Shown here piece after piece: positions 33,190-41,432 of a DNA stretch of 45,123 nt. The translations under genes and the position numbers were made by a program. The notes beneath the pieces were generated by a model. That model ran no database searches and was not told the origin of the DNA. It saw only the letters and a list, made by a program, of their open reading frames with translations. Within the stretch, counting starts at the first letter, position 1. Every line of letters begins with the position of its first letter. Source of the DNA: Flavobacteriaceae bacterium (lineage in GTDB: Bacteria > Bacteroidota > Bacteroidia > Flavobacteriales > Flavobacteriaceae); contig JANTFO010000007.1 in NCBI GenBank assembly GCA_024763365.1, positions 1-45,123 on the forward strand, given 5' to 3'.

Positions 33190-34275
33190 TTGAAACCTAA
33201 AATTGTCAGTGTATTGGGCGCCCGGCCGCAGTTTGTTAAAGCGGCGGTATTGAGCAGGATTATCAGGTTGCACAACCAAATACAGGAAGTGATCGTCCAT
33301 ACAGGTCAACATTATGACACGCAAATGAGTGCAGTATTTTTTGAGGAAATGCAAATCCCCAAACCGGATTATTTTTTAGATATCAATGGCTTGAGCCATG
33401 GAGCCATGACCGGGCAAATGCTGGAAAAGATCGAAGAAGTATTGCTCAAAGAAAAACCACAAGCAGTAGTAGTTTACGGAGATACCAATTCTACTTTGGC
33501 AGGAGCTTTGGCAGCTAGTAAGTTGGGTATTCCATTAGCCCATGTAGAAGCTGGTTTGCGTTCATTCAATATGAATATGCCCGAGGAGATCAACCGTATA
33601 TTAACTGATCGGATATCAGATTTACTTTTATGTCCTACGGATAAGGCTTTAAAAAATTTAAAAATGGAAGGCTTTGATCATTTTACCACTCGTGTAATCA
33701 AAACCGGAGATATCATGAAGAATGCCGTTAGGTTTTATTCTGAGTATGCTGAACAAAACGCCAAGGTTTATCAGGAATTGAAACTACCTGAAAATCAATT
33801 TGTTTTGGTTACAATCCACCGGCAGGAAAATACAGACAATCCTGAAAAGTTAAAAGCTATTTTCTCGGCACTGGATTCCATTCAAGATAAAATGCCTGTG
33901 ATCTTACCCTTGCATCCTCGAACCAAAAAAGCTTTAGCCAATTATAGTATCAATACAAATGTTCGCTTGATAGAACCGGTAGGCTATTTTGATATGTTGA
34001 TGCTACTTAAAAATTGTAAAATGGTCATTACTGATAGTGGCGGTCTGCAAAAAGAAGCCTTTTTTAATAGTAAACCTGTGATAGTCACACGTGATGAAAC
34101 GGAATGGGTAGAATTGGTAGAACACGGTTTTGCAAAAATAGTAGGTTCTGATAAGACAAAAATATTACATGCATTCGATCATTATCTGTCAAATAAGTTA
34201 GATTTTGATCAAGATCTGTATGGCCATGAAGTTGGGCAAAAGATTCACGATGAAATTTTAAAACTATTAACTTAA
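33190..34275 (+). CDS. wecB: UDP-N-acetylglucosamine 2-epimerase (non-hydrolysing)
   Basis: This 361-residue enzyme interconverts UDP-GlcNAc and UDP-ManNAc for surface polysaccharides. Family motifs are present: VLGARPQFVKAAVLS (residues 8-22), VHTGQHYD, VVVYGDTNSTLAGALAA, HVEAGLRSFNMNMPEEINR, VTIHRQENTD, LPLHPRTKKAL and ITDSGGLQKEAFF. The start is a TTG, the only one that keeps the whole N-terminal beta strand. A weak -7-like GACCTTTG lies near 33164. It is followed by DUF1801 (11-bp gap) and a flippase, consistent with a small glycan operon. Confidence 0.95.
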   Translation: MKPKIVSVLGARPQFVKAAVLSRIIRLHNQIQEVIVHTGQHYDTQMSAVFFEEMQIPKPDYFLDINGLSHGAMTGQMLEKIEEVLLKEKPQAVVVYGDTNSTLAGALAASKLGIPLAHVEAGLRSFNMNMPEEINRILTDRISDLLLCPTDKALKNLKMEGFDHFTTRVIKTGDIMKNAVRFYSEYAEQNAKVYQELKLPENQFVLVTIHRQENTDNPEKLKAIFSALDSIQDKMPVILPLHPRTKKALANYSINTNVRLIEPVGYFDMLMLLKNCKMVITDSGGLQKEAFFNSKPVIVTRDETEWVELVEHGFAKIVGSDKTKILHAFDHYLSNKLDFDQDLYGHEVGQKIHDEILKLLT

Positions 34276-34286
34276 TTCATTTCTAA

Positions 34287-34727
34287 ATGAAAACATCGGA
34301 AGAATATATCCAAAGTTTACCGGAGGATAGAAAAGTGATTATACAAGAACTACGAACCGCGATCAATGATAATATCCCGGATGGTTTTGAAGAAACCATC
34401 ACTTACGGAATGATAGGTTGGGTAGTGCCACATAGCCTATATCCTGCCGGTTATCATGTAAGCCCGGAATTGCCTTTACCATTCATCAGTATTGCTTCGC
34501 AAAAAAATCATATTGCTCTGTATCATATGGGTATTTATTCAGATGATAAGTTATTGAATTGGTTTACAGATGAATATCCCAAGTACATCAAAACCAAATT
34601 GAATATGGGTAAAAGTTGTATTCGTTTTAATCCCAAAAAAGAGCTTCCTTTACAACTTATAGGAGAGCTTTGTTCAAAGATTACAGTAGACCAATGGATA
34701 AATATTTATGAGAGACAAATAAATTGA
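34287..34727 (+). CDS. DUF1801 domain protein
   Basis: This 146-residue protein fits the DUF1801/YdhG-like family: EEYIQSLPEDRKVIIQELRTAIND at the start, EETITYGMIGWVVPHSLYPAGYH near residue 35-57, FISIASQKNHIALYHMGIY near 70-88 and GKSCIRFNPKKELPLQLIGELC near the end. The fold binds small ligands or iron in some relatives; its role is not known. It lacks signal peptide and membrane segments. It sits 11 bp after wecB and before the flippase, so it is probably co-transcribed, though a functional link to glycan synthesis is not evident. Confidence 0.85.
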   Translation: MKTSEEYIQSLPEDRKVIIQELRTAINDNIPDGFEETITYGMIGWVVPHSLYPAGYHVSPELPLPFISIASQKNHIALYHMGIYSDDKLLNWFTDEYPKYIKTKLNMGKSCIRFNPKKELPLQLIGELCSKITVDQWINIYERQIN

Positions 34728-34750
34728 TAAATCAATTATGAAAATCCCTA

Positions 34751-34781
34751 CTTTTAACTTTTAACCTTTTATTTTTAACTT
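34751..34781. repeat. Periodic CTTTTAA-type spacer repeat
   Basis: A run of near-repeats based on CTTTTAAC (period 7-9 bp) lies immediately upstream of the flippase start. Similar simple periodic spacers occur at 15896, 23870 and 43759 in this window. Confidence 0.5.
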
Positions 34782-34785
34782 CTCC

Positions 34786-36249
34786 ATGGGCATTGTATTT
34801 AAGCAGTCATTTCGCAACACCTTGATTATCTATATTGCTTTTGCTATAGGTGGGGTGAATGCTCTGTTTTTATATACCTATTTTTTGAAAGATGAGTACT
34901 ATGGTTTAGTTACTTTTTTACTTTCAACAGCTAACCTCATCATGCCTTTAACGGCTTTTGGAGTGCAATATGCTATCGTTAAATTTTATTCGTCGTATAG
35001 CCAAGAAGTCGACAAAGATCGATTTTTATCAGCCATGTTGTTTTTACCACTTTTCATCGCCTTGCCCATTGGATTTTTGGGAGGTATTTTTTATGAAAAG
35101 ATCAGTACTTTTTTATCCCTTGAGAATGCCATTGTTAAAGATTATGTCTATATCATTTATATCATCGCCATTTTAACTGCGTATTTTGAAATTTTTTATG
35201 CTTGGTCTAAAGTGCAGTTACAGTCGGTTTTTGGAAATATGGTCAAGGAATTATTTTCTAGAGTAGCGGCAATGATCTTGTTGTTTTTAGTTTACGTTGG
35301 GTTTTTAAATGCTGAAAGTTTTATTTATGCACTGACTTTTGCTTATTTATTGCGTATGCTCGTAATGATGAACTATGCTTTTTCATTGAGAAAACCAAAG
35401 TTGAGTTTTGTATTGCCGGAAAATATTAAGGAAATCTTACAATATGCTTTTTACATCATTTTAGCCGGATCGGCAAGTAGTATCTTATTGGATATTGATA
35501 AATTTATGATCCCCCAAAAAGAAGCCATTGCCCAAACTGCTTATTATGCGGTAGCTGTTTATATAGGTTCGGTTATTGAAACACCGGGTCGTGCGATGTC
35601 TCAAATTATTCAACCAATTACGGCTAAAGCGCTAAATGAGCATAATGACAAGGAAGTGGCTTCGCTCTACAAAAAAAGCCATATCAATCTGTTACTTATA
35701 TCAGGTTTTGTATTTCTTATGATCAATGTAAATGTTAGGGAGTTGTATAAGATTATACCTGAAGTTTACTCAGGTGGTTTGTGGGTTGTTTTGATGATTT
35801 CTGTTGCGAAATTGTATCACATGTTTTTAGGTAATAATGGTGCGATTATCTCCAATTCGAAGTACTATAAGATTTTACTGCCCTATGCAGTCTTGATGGC
35901 GCTGAGTGTAGTGTTTTTAAATATTTGGTTGATCGATCTCATAGGGATCAATGGTGCTGCTTTGTCTACCTTGATCGTAGTCTTGGTATTTAACACCATA
36001 AAATTGTGGTATGTCAAAGATAAATTTGGGATTTTGCCGTTTACCCCAAAGACAAAAAAGATTTTAGGAATATTAGCTTTGTTTTTTGTGGCTTTTTATT
36101 TTTGGGATTTTCCATTTCATCCCATTATTAATATAGGACTTAAAAGTATTTTGCTAGCCATTGCTTACCTCTTTGTTAGTGTAAAACTCAATTTAGCACC
36201 TGAAAGCATACGGGTGTGGGAAGATTTCAAGAAGAAGTTTGTTAAATAA
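34786..36249 (+). CDS. Polysaccharide flippase (Wzx/MOP superfamily)
   Basis: This 487-residue polytopic protein has about 14 membrane segments and the MOP-superfamily N-terminus FKQSFRNTLIIYIAFAIGGVNALFLYTYFLKDEYYGL. The paired central segment FYIILAGSASSILLDIDKFMI near residue 222-242 has the D-x-D-K pattern typical of Wzx-like flippases, and GINGAALSTLIVVLV near 386 is the last repeat. It should flip lipid-linked oligosaccharide from the inner to the outer leaflet of the inner membrane. It lies downstream of wecB, which makes a glycan link plausible. The substrate is unknown. Confidence 0.9.
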   Translation: MGIVFKQSFRNTLIIYIAFAIGGVNALFLYTYFLKDEYYGLVTFLLSTANLIMPLTAFGVQYAIVKFYSSYSQEVDKDRFLSAMLFLPLFIALPIGFLGGIFYEKISTFLSLENAIVKDYVYIIYIIAILTAYFEIFYAWSKVQLQSVFGNMVKELFSRVAAMILLFLVYVGFLNAESFIYALTFAYLLRMLVMMNYAFSLRKPKLSFVLPENIKEILQYAFYIILAGSASSILLDIDKFMIPQKEAIAQTAYYAVAVYIGSVIETPGRAMSQIIQPITAKALNEHNDKEVASLYKKSHINLLLISGFVFLMINVNVRELYKIIPEVYSGGLWVVLMISVAKLYHMFLGNNGAIISNSKYYKILLPYAVLMALSVVFLNIWLIDLIGINGAALSTLIVVLVFNTIKLWYVKDKFGILPFTPKTKKILGILALFFVAFYFWDFPFHPIINIGLKSILLAIAYLFVSVKLNLAPESIRVWEDFKKKFVK

Positions 36250-36253
36250 AAAA

Positions 36254-36288
36254 CCGCTCAGCCCCGAAGTAATTTCAGGGCCAAGCGG
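36254..36288. terminator. Bidirectional hairpin terminator after the flippase gene
   Basis: CCGCT pairs with AGCGG, then GCCC with GGGC, and a short GAA/TTC inner stem, giving a long hairpin with small internal loops. The A-rich left flank (36244-36253) supplies a U tract for the minus-strand transcript of the downstream convergent gene, and the hairpin can also slow the plus-strand flippase transcript. Confidence 0.7.
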
Positions 36289-36314
36289 GATTGAATTGAT
36301 GGCTTTATCTATTT

Positions 36315-37058
36315 TTAGAAATTAGATTGTGCCAGCTTTCTTTTGGATGTATTCACTTTTTTGCGAATCTCATTCTTTTTACTTTTAGACGCTTTCTTTC
36401 TTTTGATTACTTTCCCTTTACTATTATCGGCTCGTTTGTTTTTGTAGTAGTAAAAATTGTCGTCCTCATCAAATCTTTCAAAATCGCTATTAAACCTGTG
36501 CCCATAGAAGAAAGGATCGTAGTATCCGTATTCCCATATATCTCCAAAGTAAAAGCTGTTGTAATCTGTCCATTGGTAACTTACATAAGGGTTATAGTAA
36601 TGAGGTCTACCTTTTACACTTCCTATAAAGTTTACCCCATAACGGTTGTATACAATTTGTAGGTTACCTATTCTTTTCATTTGTCTATGAGAATATTTGA
36701 TAAATACAGTCCCAATTCGCTTTACTTTATTGTGATAGGTATAATTTATAAAAACATTTCCTACTCTAAAGATCCTCCCATTGAAATCTCTTTCTATTCT
36801 GATACCACGCGGAGCAGTATGAGTACCTCTTCGGCCACTTTTGTATAAGTAATCTACTTCAGCAGTTTGAGAAGAAGTAAAATCGAAAGTGCCGTCTAAG
36901 AATACATAAAAGTGTATTCCTCTTTCCATAAAATCTACACTGTAAGAACTTAGATCAGGATAGAACTCAGCCCCGTTTGTAGTCTTTTCATTACTTTCCA
37001 TGGCGCCCATTAGTGAGGCCATCATAAGCATACTTAAAAATAAAATGCCTCGTTTCAT
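36315..37058 (-). CDS. Secreted protein of unknown function with internal repeats and basic tail
   Basis: I do not recognise a named family for this 247-residue protein. A signal peptide lies at about residues 1-20 (LMMASLMGAM). Residues 98-143 form three consecutive 15-16-residue repeats of the form R-h-G-x-h-x-I-x-Y-x5-h-K (RVGNVFINYTYHNKVK, RIGTVFIKYSHRQMK, RIGNLQIVYNRYGVN). They look like a beta-strand ladder. A Tyr/Phe/Asp/Trp-rich stretch follows (150-205). The last 35 residues are strongly basic (KGKVIKRKKASKSKKNEIRKK). An exported protein with a basic tail could bind acidic polymers or the cell envelope. Alone on the minus strand. The function is not inferable. Confidence 0.75.
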   Translation of the reverse strand: MKRGILFLSMLMMASLMGAMESNEKTTNGAEFYPDLSSYSVDFMERGIHFYVFLDGTFDFTSSQTAEVDYLYKSGRRGTHTAPRGIRIERDFNGRIFRVGNVFINYTYHNKVKRIGTVFIKYSHRQMKRIGNLQIVYNRYGVNFIGSVKGRPHYYNPYVSYQWTDYNSFYFGDIWEYGYYDPFFYGHRFNSDFERFDEDDNFYYYKNKRADNSKGKVIKRKKASKSKKNEIRKKVNTSKRKLAQSNF

Positions 37059-37079
37059 AATTTGTGGTTTTAAATTATA

Positions 37080-37136
37080 CCTGCTAGTGGCAGGCTTACC
37101 TACTCTGTCAGCTTTTCGGCTTCCGCTTATTGTGTA
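37080..37136 (-). other. GC-richer leader segment with hairpin upstream of the repeat protein
   Basis: CCTGC (37080-37084) pairs with GCAGG (37090-37094) and a less AT-rich stretch continues to 37126. It would lie in the 5' leader of the minus-strand gene at 36315-37058. No known riboswitch is recognised. Confidence 0.3.
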
Positions 37137-37263
37137 GTTTTCAATGATTGTGCCAAAAAAATTACAAGTATTTAAAAAATTAGTTTTATAAATGTAAATA
37201 AATTGATAATCAATGATATAAATTGTTGTAAATTAAACGGCATATCATCTATATTGAAATATA

Positions 37264-37271
37264 TATCTTTG
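37264..37271 (+). promoter_or_regulatory. Bacteroidota -7 element for the porin gene
   Basis: TATCTTTG matches TAnnTTTG and ends 31 bp before the ATG at 37303. No -33 TTG is seen at the ideal spacing. Confidence 0.45.
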
Positions 37272-37302
37272 TTCAACAGTTTATAACCTAAACCTTATAT
37301 AC

Positions 37303-38559
37303 ATGAGATATTTAAGTTCTCTGACTTTCTTTTTAGCATTATGTGCAGAATTGTTATTTTCTCAGCAAACTCAAGAATATCAATTATTTAAACCTACTTT
37401 AAAGTTTGGAGGTAGAATACAATATGATTTAGAATTTTTATCACAGGCAAAGGGTGAATATGACGAAGATACCGACACCTATTCTGATTATTATTTTAGT
37501 GGACAAGAATTTAGGAGAGTGTTTTTAGAGGTAGGAGGAAATTTATACAAGAATGTAAAGTATAAAATGCAGTTTGATTTTAAAGGAAGTGATGTGAGAT
37601 ACCGTGATCTTTATATTCAATTTACAAAACTTCCTATTGTGGGTGGCGATTTGAACATAGGTAGTTTAGCCCAAGCTACAGGTTTGGATATGTACACCAG
37701 TAGTAAATACATCCCTTTTTTAGAAAGGGCAATGCTTACTGCTACTCAAAATTTTAGATGGGACACCGGAATAGGCTATCAAAATTTTTATTTATTAAAA
37801 GGCAAGATGACATTACAAACCTCTTATACTTTTAATGCCGACCAAACTAATGGATTTAAACTGACAGCCTTAGACGAGGGTGGGCATTTTACCACAAGGC
37901 TCACAGGTATAGTAGCTGAAAATAAAGCAAAACATCAATTGGTTCATCTGGGTATAAATTATGAAAATCATAAATACTCAAAAGATCCGGCTGATTATCC
38001 CCTGAAGTTTAGGCCCGAAAATCATATGGGACAAAAAGTAAATGTAGGAGTGCCTTATGAAATTGAGGAGGGTGGAGAAGTTATTGAATCGGGATATATT
38101 TTTAATGATTTGAAAAACCAATCAGACGTGGGCTTGGAATTGGCAGGCATAGCGGGGCCGCTTTCAGTTCAAGGGGAATTTGAGAAAGCCAGGTATAATA
38201 CACAGACAGAAAATTATAACATAAATAGTTACTATGCTTTGGCTTCCTATTTTATAACCGGTGAACACAGGAGTTTTAAAAAAGCAGCTTTCGGCAAAAT
38301 AAAACCTTTTAATAATTTCTGTTTGAAAGATAGTAATTGGGGAGCTATAGCGTTATTGGCACGTTATTCTGTGATGGATTATTCCGATGTCATTAACAGA
38401 GGTTATGAAGATAGTGTTAAGAACTTAACTTTTGGCCTAAATTGGTATTTAAACCCAAATACTAAGTTGATGTATAATTATATCATAACTGACTATAATA
38501 AAAAATCAGATAATAACAAATTGTTAGCTCATTTAGTAAGATTGCAAATATTTTTTTAA
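37303..38559 (+). CDS. OprO/OprP-like phosphate-selective porin
   Basis: This 418-residue outer-membrane protein has a signal peptide (residues 1-20, ends LLFSQ). The mature part has alternating hydrophobic and polar residues typical of a 16-strand barrel of the phosphate-selective porin O/P family. Family-like segments include LKFGGRIQYDLEFL, FRRVFLEVGGNLYKNVKYKMQFDF, LYIQFTKLPIVGGDLNIGSLAQATGLDMYTSSK and FLERAMLTATQNFRWDTGIGY. The last strand, LLAHLVRLQIFF, ends with Phe as expected for barrel insertion. It likely allows phosphate or other anions across the outer membrane. Basic pore residues cannot be assigned from sequence alone. Confidence 0.88.
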   Translation: MRYLSSLTFFLALCAELLFSQQTQEYQLFKPTLKFGGRIQYDLEFLSQAKGEYDEDTDTYSDYYFSGQEFRRVFLEVGGNLYKNVKYKMQFDFKGSDVRYRDLYIQFTKLPIVGGDLNIGSLAQATGLDMYTSSKYIPFLERAMLTATQNFRWDTGIGYQNFYLLKGKMTLQTSYTFNADQTNGFKLTALDEGGHFTTRLTGIVAENKAKHQLVHLGINYENHKYSKDPADYPLKFRPENHMGQKVNVGVPYEIEEGGEVIESGYIFNDLKNQSDVGLELAGIAGPLSVQGEFEKARYNTQTENYNINSYYALASYFITGEHRSFKKAAFGKIKPFNNFCLKDSNWGAIALLARYSVMDYSDVINRGYEDSVKNLTFGLNWYLNPNTKLMYNYIITDYNKKSDNNKLLAHLVRLQIFF

Positions 38560-38616
38560 AATGTAGAGTTCCCGTTTTTTTATTAAAATATTAAGGATTT
38601 TAAATGATTTTAAGAT

Positions 38617-38624
38617 TAAATTTG
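38617..38624 (+). promoter_or_regulatory. Bacteroidota -7 element for the esterase gene
   Basis: TAAATTTG matches TAnnTTTG and ends 25 bp before the ATG at 38650, in a very AT-rich spacer. Confidence 0.4.
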
Positions 38625-38649
38625 TTAAAAATATTGAAAAAGTATCCGT

Positions 38650-39612
38650 ATGAATAAATTTAATATCACCTTTTTAACTTCGATCTCGCTGTTTTACTTT
38701 CTTTTAGTTGGTTTTTATACGCAAAATGAAGCTGATAAAGGCAAACTTAGAAAAGTTACTTTTTATTACCAGAACATCAAAAGAAGTTATTTGATCTATG
38801 TGCCTGCCAATTATGACAGGTCAAAACCTACTCCTTTACTTTTTGATATTCATGGTGGTGGCGGAACGGCAAAGGGAGCCATCAAGTTGACAAAAGCACG
38901 GTTTAATGAATTGGCTGATGAAAAAGGATTTATTGTCGTGTATCCTAATGCGGTAAAACGTATCTGGAACGATGGCAGGTTGGCCAATCTTAAAAAAGGG
39001 ATGGAGCATGTGGATGATGTAGGTTTTATATCAAATATAGTAGCTAAGGTTAGGAATGAATACAATATTGATTCAAAAAGGATATTTACAACCGGCATGT
39101 CAAATGGTGGATTTATGACTTCCAGATTACTCTGTGACAGGTCAGATATTTTTAGAGGCGGTGCTATTTTAACAGCCACTATATCAGTTGATTATTTTGA
39201 TAGATGTGCGCCGGAGCATCCTGTTGGCGTGATGATCATGAACGGTACCGGAGATCCTTTGATACCTTATACAGGAGGTCAAGTAAAGGTCTTTAAAAAA
39301 GAACGTGGAGAAATAGTCTCCACGGATGATTATGCGGCTTATTGGCAAGGCAAATTATGTAATAGTGATGCCCATACATCTCAAGACCTGCCTGATTACA
39401 ATGCTTTTGATGGCTCTACCATAACTGTCAAAACATATACTGATTGTCTAGAAAATGCAGCATTAGTGCTTTACAAGATAAAAGGAGGCGGACATACCTG
39501 GCCCGGAGGAAAGCAATATATGAAAAAGAAAAAAATAGGTATGACCAACAGAGATATCAATGCTTGTGAAGTGATTTGGGAGTTTTTTGAAGGCTTACCC
39601 GAGAGAAATTAA
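38650..39612 (+). CDS. Secreted alpha/beta-hydrolase esterase (PHB depolymerase/feruloyl esterase-like, LpqC group)
   Basis: This 320-residue protein has an N-terminal signal or anchor (residues 5-24) and an alpha/beta-hydrolase fold. The oxyanion-side motif is DIHGGGGTAKGA near residue 66-77. The nucleophile Ser151 is in GMSNGG, the acid Asp202 in NGTGDPLIPYTGG, and His282 in KGGGHTWPGG. This set is that of extracellular esterases such as polyhydroxybutyrate depolymerases and feruloyl/acetyl-xylan esterases. It should act in the periplasm or outside on polymer esters. It has no T9SS sorting domain. The substrate is uncertain. The convergent DUF202 gene begins 3 bp after its stop. Confidence 0.88.
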   Translation: MNKFNITFLTSISLFYFLLVGFYTQNEADKGKLRKVTFYYQNIKRSYLIYVPANYDRSKPTPLLFDIHGGGGTAKGAIKLTKARFNELADEKGFIVVYPNAVKRIWNDGRLANLKKGMEHVDDVGFISNIVAKVRNEYNIDSKRIFTTGMSNGGFMTSRLLCDRSDIFRGGAILTATISVDYFDRCAPEHPVGVMIMNGTGDPLIPYTGGQVKVFKKERGEIVSTDDYAAYWQGKLCNSDAHTSQDLPDYNAFDGSTITVKTYTDCLENAALVLYKIKGGGHTWPGGKQYMKKKKIGMTNRDINACEVIWEFFEGLPERN

Positions 39613-39614
39613 AA

Positions 39615-39917
39615 CTAATAAATCTTACCTTTAAATTTACCTACATTTTTTTTACACTTGTTGATCCTTCTTTTGTGATAAAAGAAATTAATAATACCCC
39701 ATACAAAAATTACAGCGGATATCACTATAAATATATGTTGCCAATAAAAGCTGCTTTTTGAATCCCAAAATTTACTTAAAGAAAAGGAGGCAATCAAAAA
39801 ATACATAGAAGTCCGTAGATAGGCCAGAAAAGTAGTTTGGTTAGACAAAGTCGTACGTTGCATTGCAAGATTTTCTCTGAGAATCAAGTCCTTATTTAAT
39901 TGTTGATTTTCCATCAT
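39615..39917 (-). CDS. DUF202 (YidH-type) small membrane protein
   Basis: This 100-residue protein has two or three membrane segments and the DUF202 signature LAMQRTTLSNQTTFLAYLRTSMYFLIASFSL (about residues 17-47), followed by a second membrane segment and a basic C-terminus (KRRINKCKKNVGKFKG). Function is unknown for the family. It starts only 3 bp after the trkH stop, so it is part of the trkA-trkH transcript and may assist potassium transport or simply be co-transcribed. Confidence 0.85.
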   Translation of the reverse strand: MMENQQLNKDLILRENLAMQRTTLSNQTTFLAYLRTSMYFLIASFSLSKFWDSKSSFYWQHIFIVISAVIFVWGIINFFYHKRRINKCKKNVGKFKGKIY

Positions 39918-39920
39918 TTA

Positions 39921-41420
39921 TTAATTTTTTCTCCAAAAGAATGGGGTGAATAGTACTAAGACAGTAAATAATTCTAGCCTACCGATTAACATCAAAAAAG
40001 AGGCGAAAATTTTAGCAATATCAGGTAACCATGCATAATTGTCAACAGGTCCTAGTTTTCCAAAAGCCGGACCAATATTACCCAAAGTAGAAGCTGCTGC
40101 ACCTAAGGCAGTCATAAAATCAAGCCCCATAAAACTAAAAAATATCGAACTGGTAATAAAGATACCCATATACAATACAAAAAAGGATAGGATATTATAC
40201 ACGATCTTCCCGGGAACTCTCACTTTGTCATAACGTACCGGAATAATGGCATTGGGGTGGAGAATCTTTTTAAACTCTAAAAGTGCATTTTTAATCATTA
40301 CCACATGCCTAACGACTTTCACTCCACCGGCAGTAGAACCAGCAGATCCCCCTACAAAAAACAAGGAAAACATCAATATGGTGGCAAAGCCATGCCACAT
40401 AGTATAATCGGCGCTTATAAATCCTGTGGTTGTAACTACTGTCAATACCTGAAACATGACGTGCCTAAAAACACTTTCTTCTCGCCCCCAGATCATGGGA
40501 TGGTCTACAGTACTCTTTAAATTTGGATCCTGATTGAAATAAACCGTAATGAAAAGTAAAATTGTAAATAACCATACAATCAACATATAATATTTAAATT
40601 CCTCATTTTGAAATACTTTTTTTAAGCGTGCATTCAATGCAAAATAGCTCAAAACGAAGTTTGTCCCTGCAATAAACATAAAGATGATTACAATGTACTG
40701 CACCATAGGCATCCCATTCCAATAAACCATACTTGCGTTCTTAGTTGAGAAGCCTCCGGTACTCATCGTAGACATAGCATGGTTAATAGCATCATACCAA
40801 CCCATTCCGGCAAATTTTAATAAGACAGTTTCTAATATGGTAAACGAAAAATATATTAACCACAACCTTTTTGCAGTTTCTGTAATGCGAGGGTGCATTT
40901 TATCTGCTGACGGTCCCGGGGCTTCTGCCATAAACAACTGCATGCCTCCTATACCCAGTAAAGGGAGTATAGCCACCGTCAAAACGATAATACCCATACC
41001 GCCTATCCAATGGGTTGAGCTACGCCAAAATAAAATGCTTTTAGGTAAAGATTCTATATCTGTTAAGATGGATGCACCCGTGGTGGAATAACCGGAAATG
41101 GCTTCAAAGATTGCATCGACATAATTAGGAATAGCACCAGATAATAAATAAGGCAAGCTTCCGGTTAATGTGAGCATCAACCAACCAAAAGTGACGATCA
41201 TATACCCTTCCTTTTTATAAAGATGTTTTGGAGCATGGCGTGTTGATAAGTAAAATGACAGGCCTAAAGTTATGCTTATAAGGGAAGAGAACAAAATGCC
41301 ATTTACTGCAGTTTCATTGTAATATAGACCAATAGGGCAGGTTAACAACATAAATAAACCATTCATAATGGCTGTAACACCCAAAATATTGATGATTATT
41401 CTATAATTAATGTGTTTCAT
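39921..41420 (-). CDS. trkH: Trk-type potassium uptake channel subunit TrkH
   Basis: This 499-residue TrkH protein has four membrane-pore-membrane repeats. The four filter loops with a conserved Gly are visible as GYSTTGAS, MSTGGFS, TTTGFISADY and LGNIGPAFG. Regions such as RSSTHWIGGMGIIVL and GGSAGSTAGGVKVVRHVV are also characteristic. It conducts potassium into the cell and is gated by the TrkA ring on the cytosolic side. It lies 12 bp after trkA and 3 bp before the DUF202 gene, making a three-gene operon. All four filter loops keep the Gly, so the channel should be functional. Confidence 0.95.
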   Translation of the reverse strand: MKHINYRIIINILGVTAIMNGLFMLLTCPIGLYYNETAVNGILFSSLISITLGLSFYLSTRHAPKHLYKKEGYMIVTFGWLMLTLTGSLPYLLSGAIPNYVDAIFEAISGYSTTGASILTDIESLPKSILFWRSSTHWIGGMGIIVLTVAILPLLGIGGMQLFMAEAPGPSADKMHPRITETAKRLWLIYFSFTILETVLLKFAGMGWYDAINHAMSTMSTGGFSTKNASMVYWNGMPMVQYIVIIFMFIAGTNFVLSYFALNARLKKVFQNEEFKYYMLIVWLFTILLFITVYFNQDPNLKSTVDHPMIWGREESVFRHVMFQVLTVVTTTGFISADYTMWHGFATILMFSLFFVGGSAGSTAGGVKVVRHVVMIKNALLEFKKILHPNAIIPVRYDKVRVPGKIVYNILSFFVLYMGIFITSSIFFSFMGLDFMTALGAAASTLGNIGPAFGKLGPVDNYAWLPDIAKIFASFLMLIGRLELFTVLVLFTPFFWRKN

Positions 41421-41432
41421 TATAGTTAGAAA

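Noticed and set aside
37080-37136. Riboswitch in the leader of the repeat protein gene
   Set aside because: Only a 5-bp hairpin is seen and it matches no riboswitch class that I recognise.
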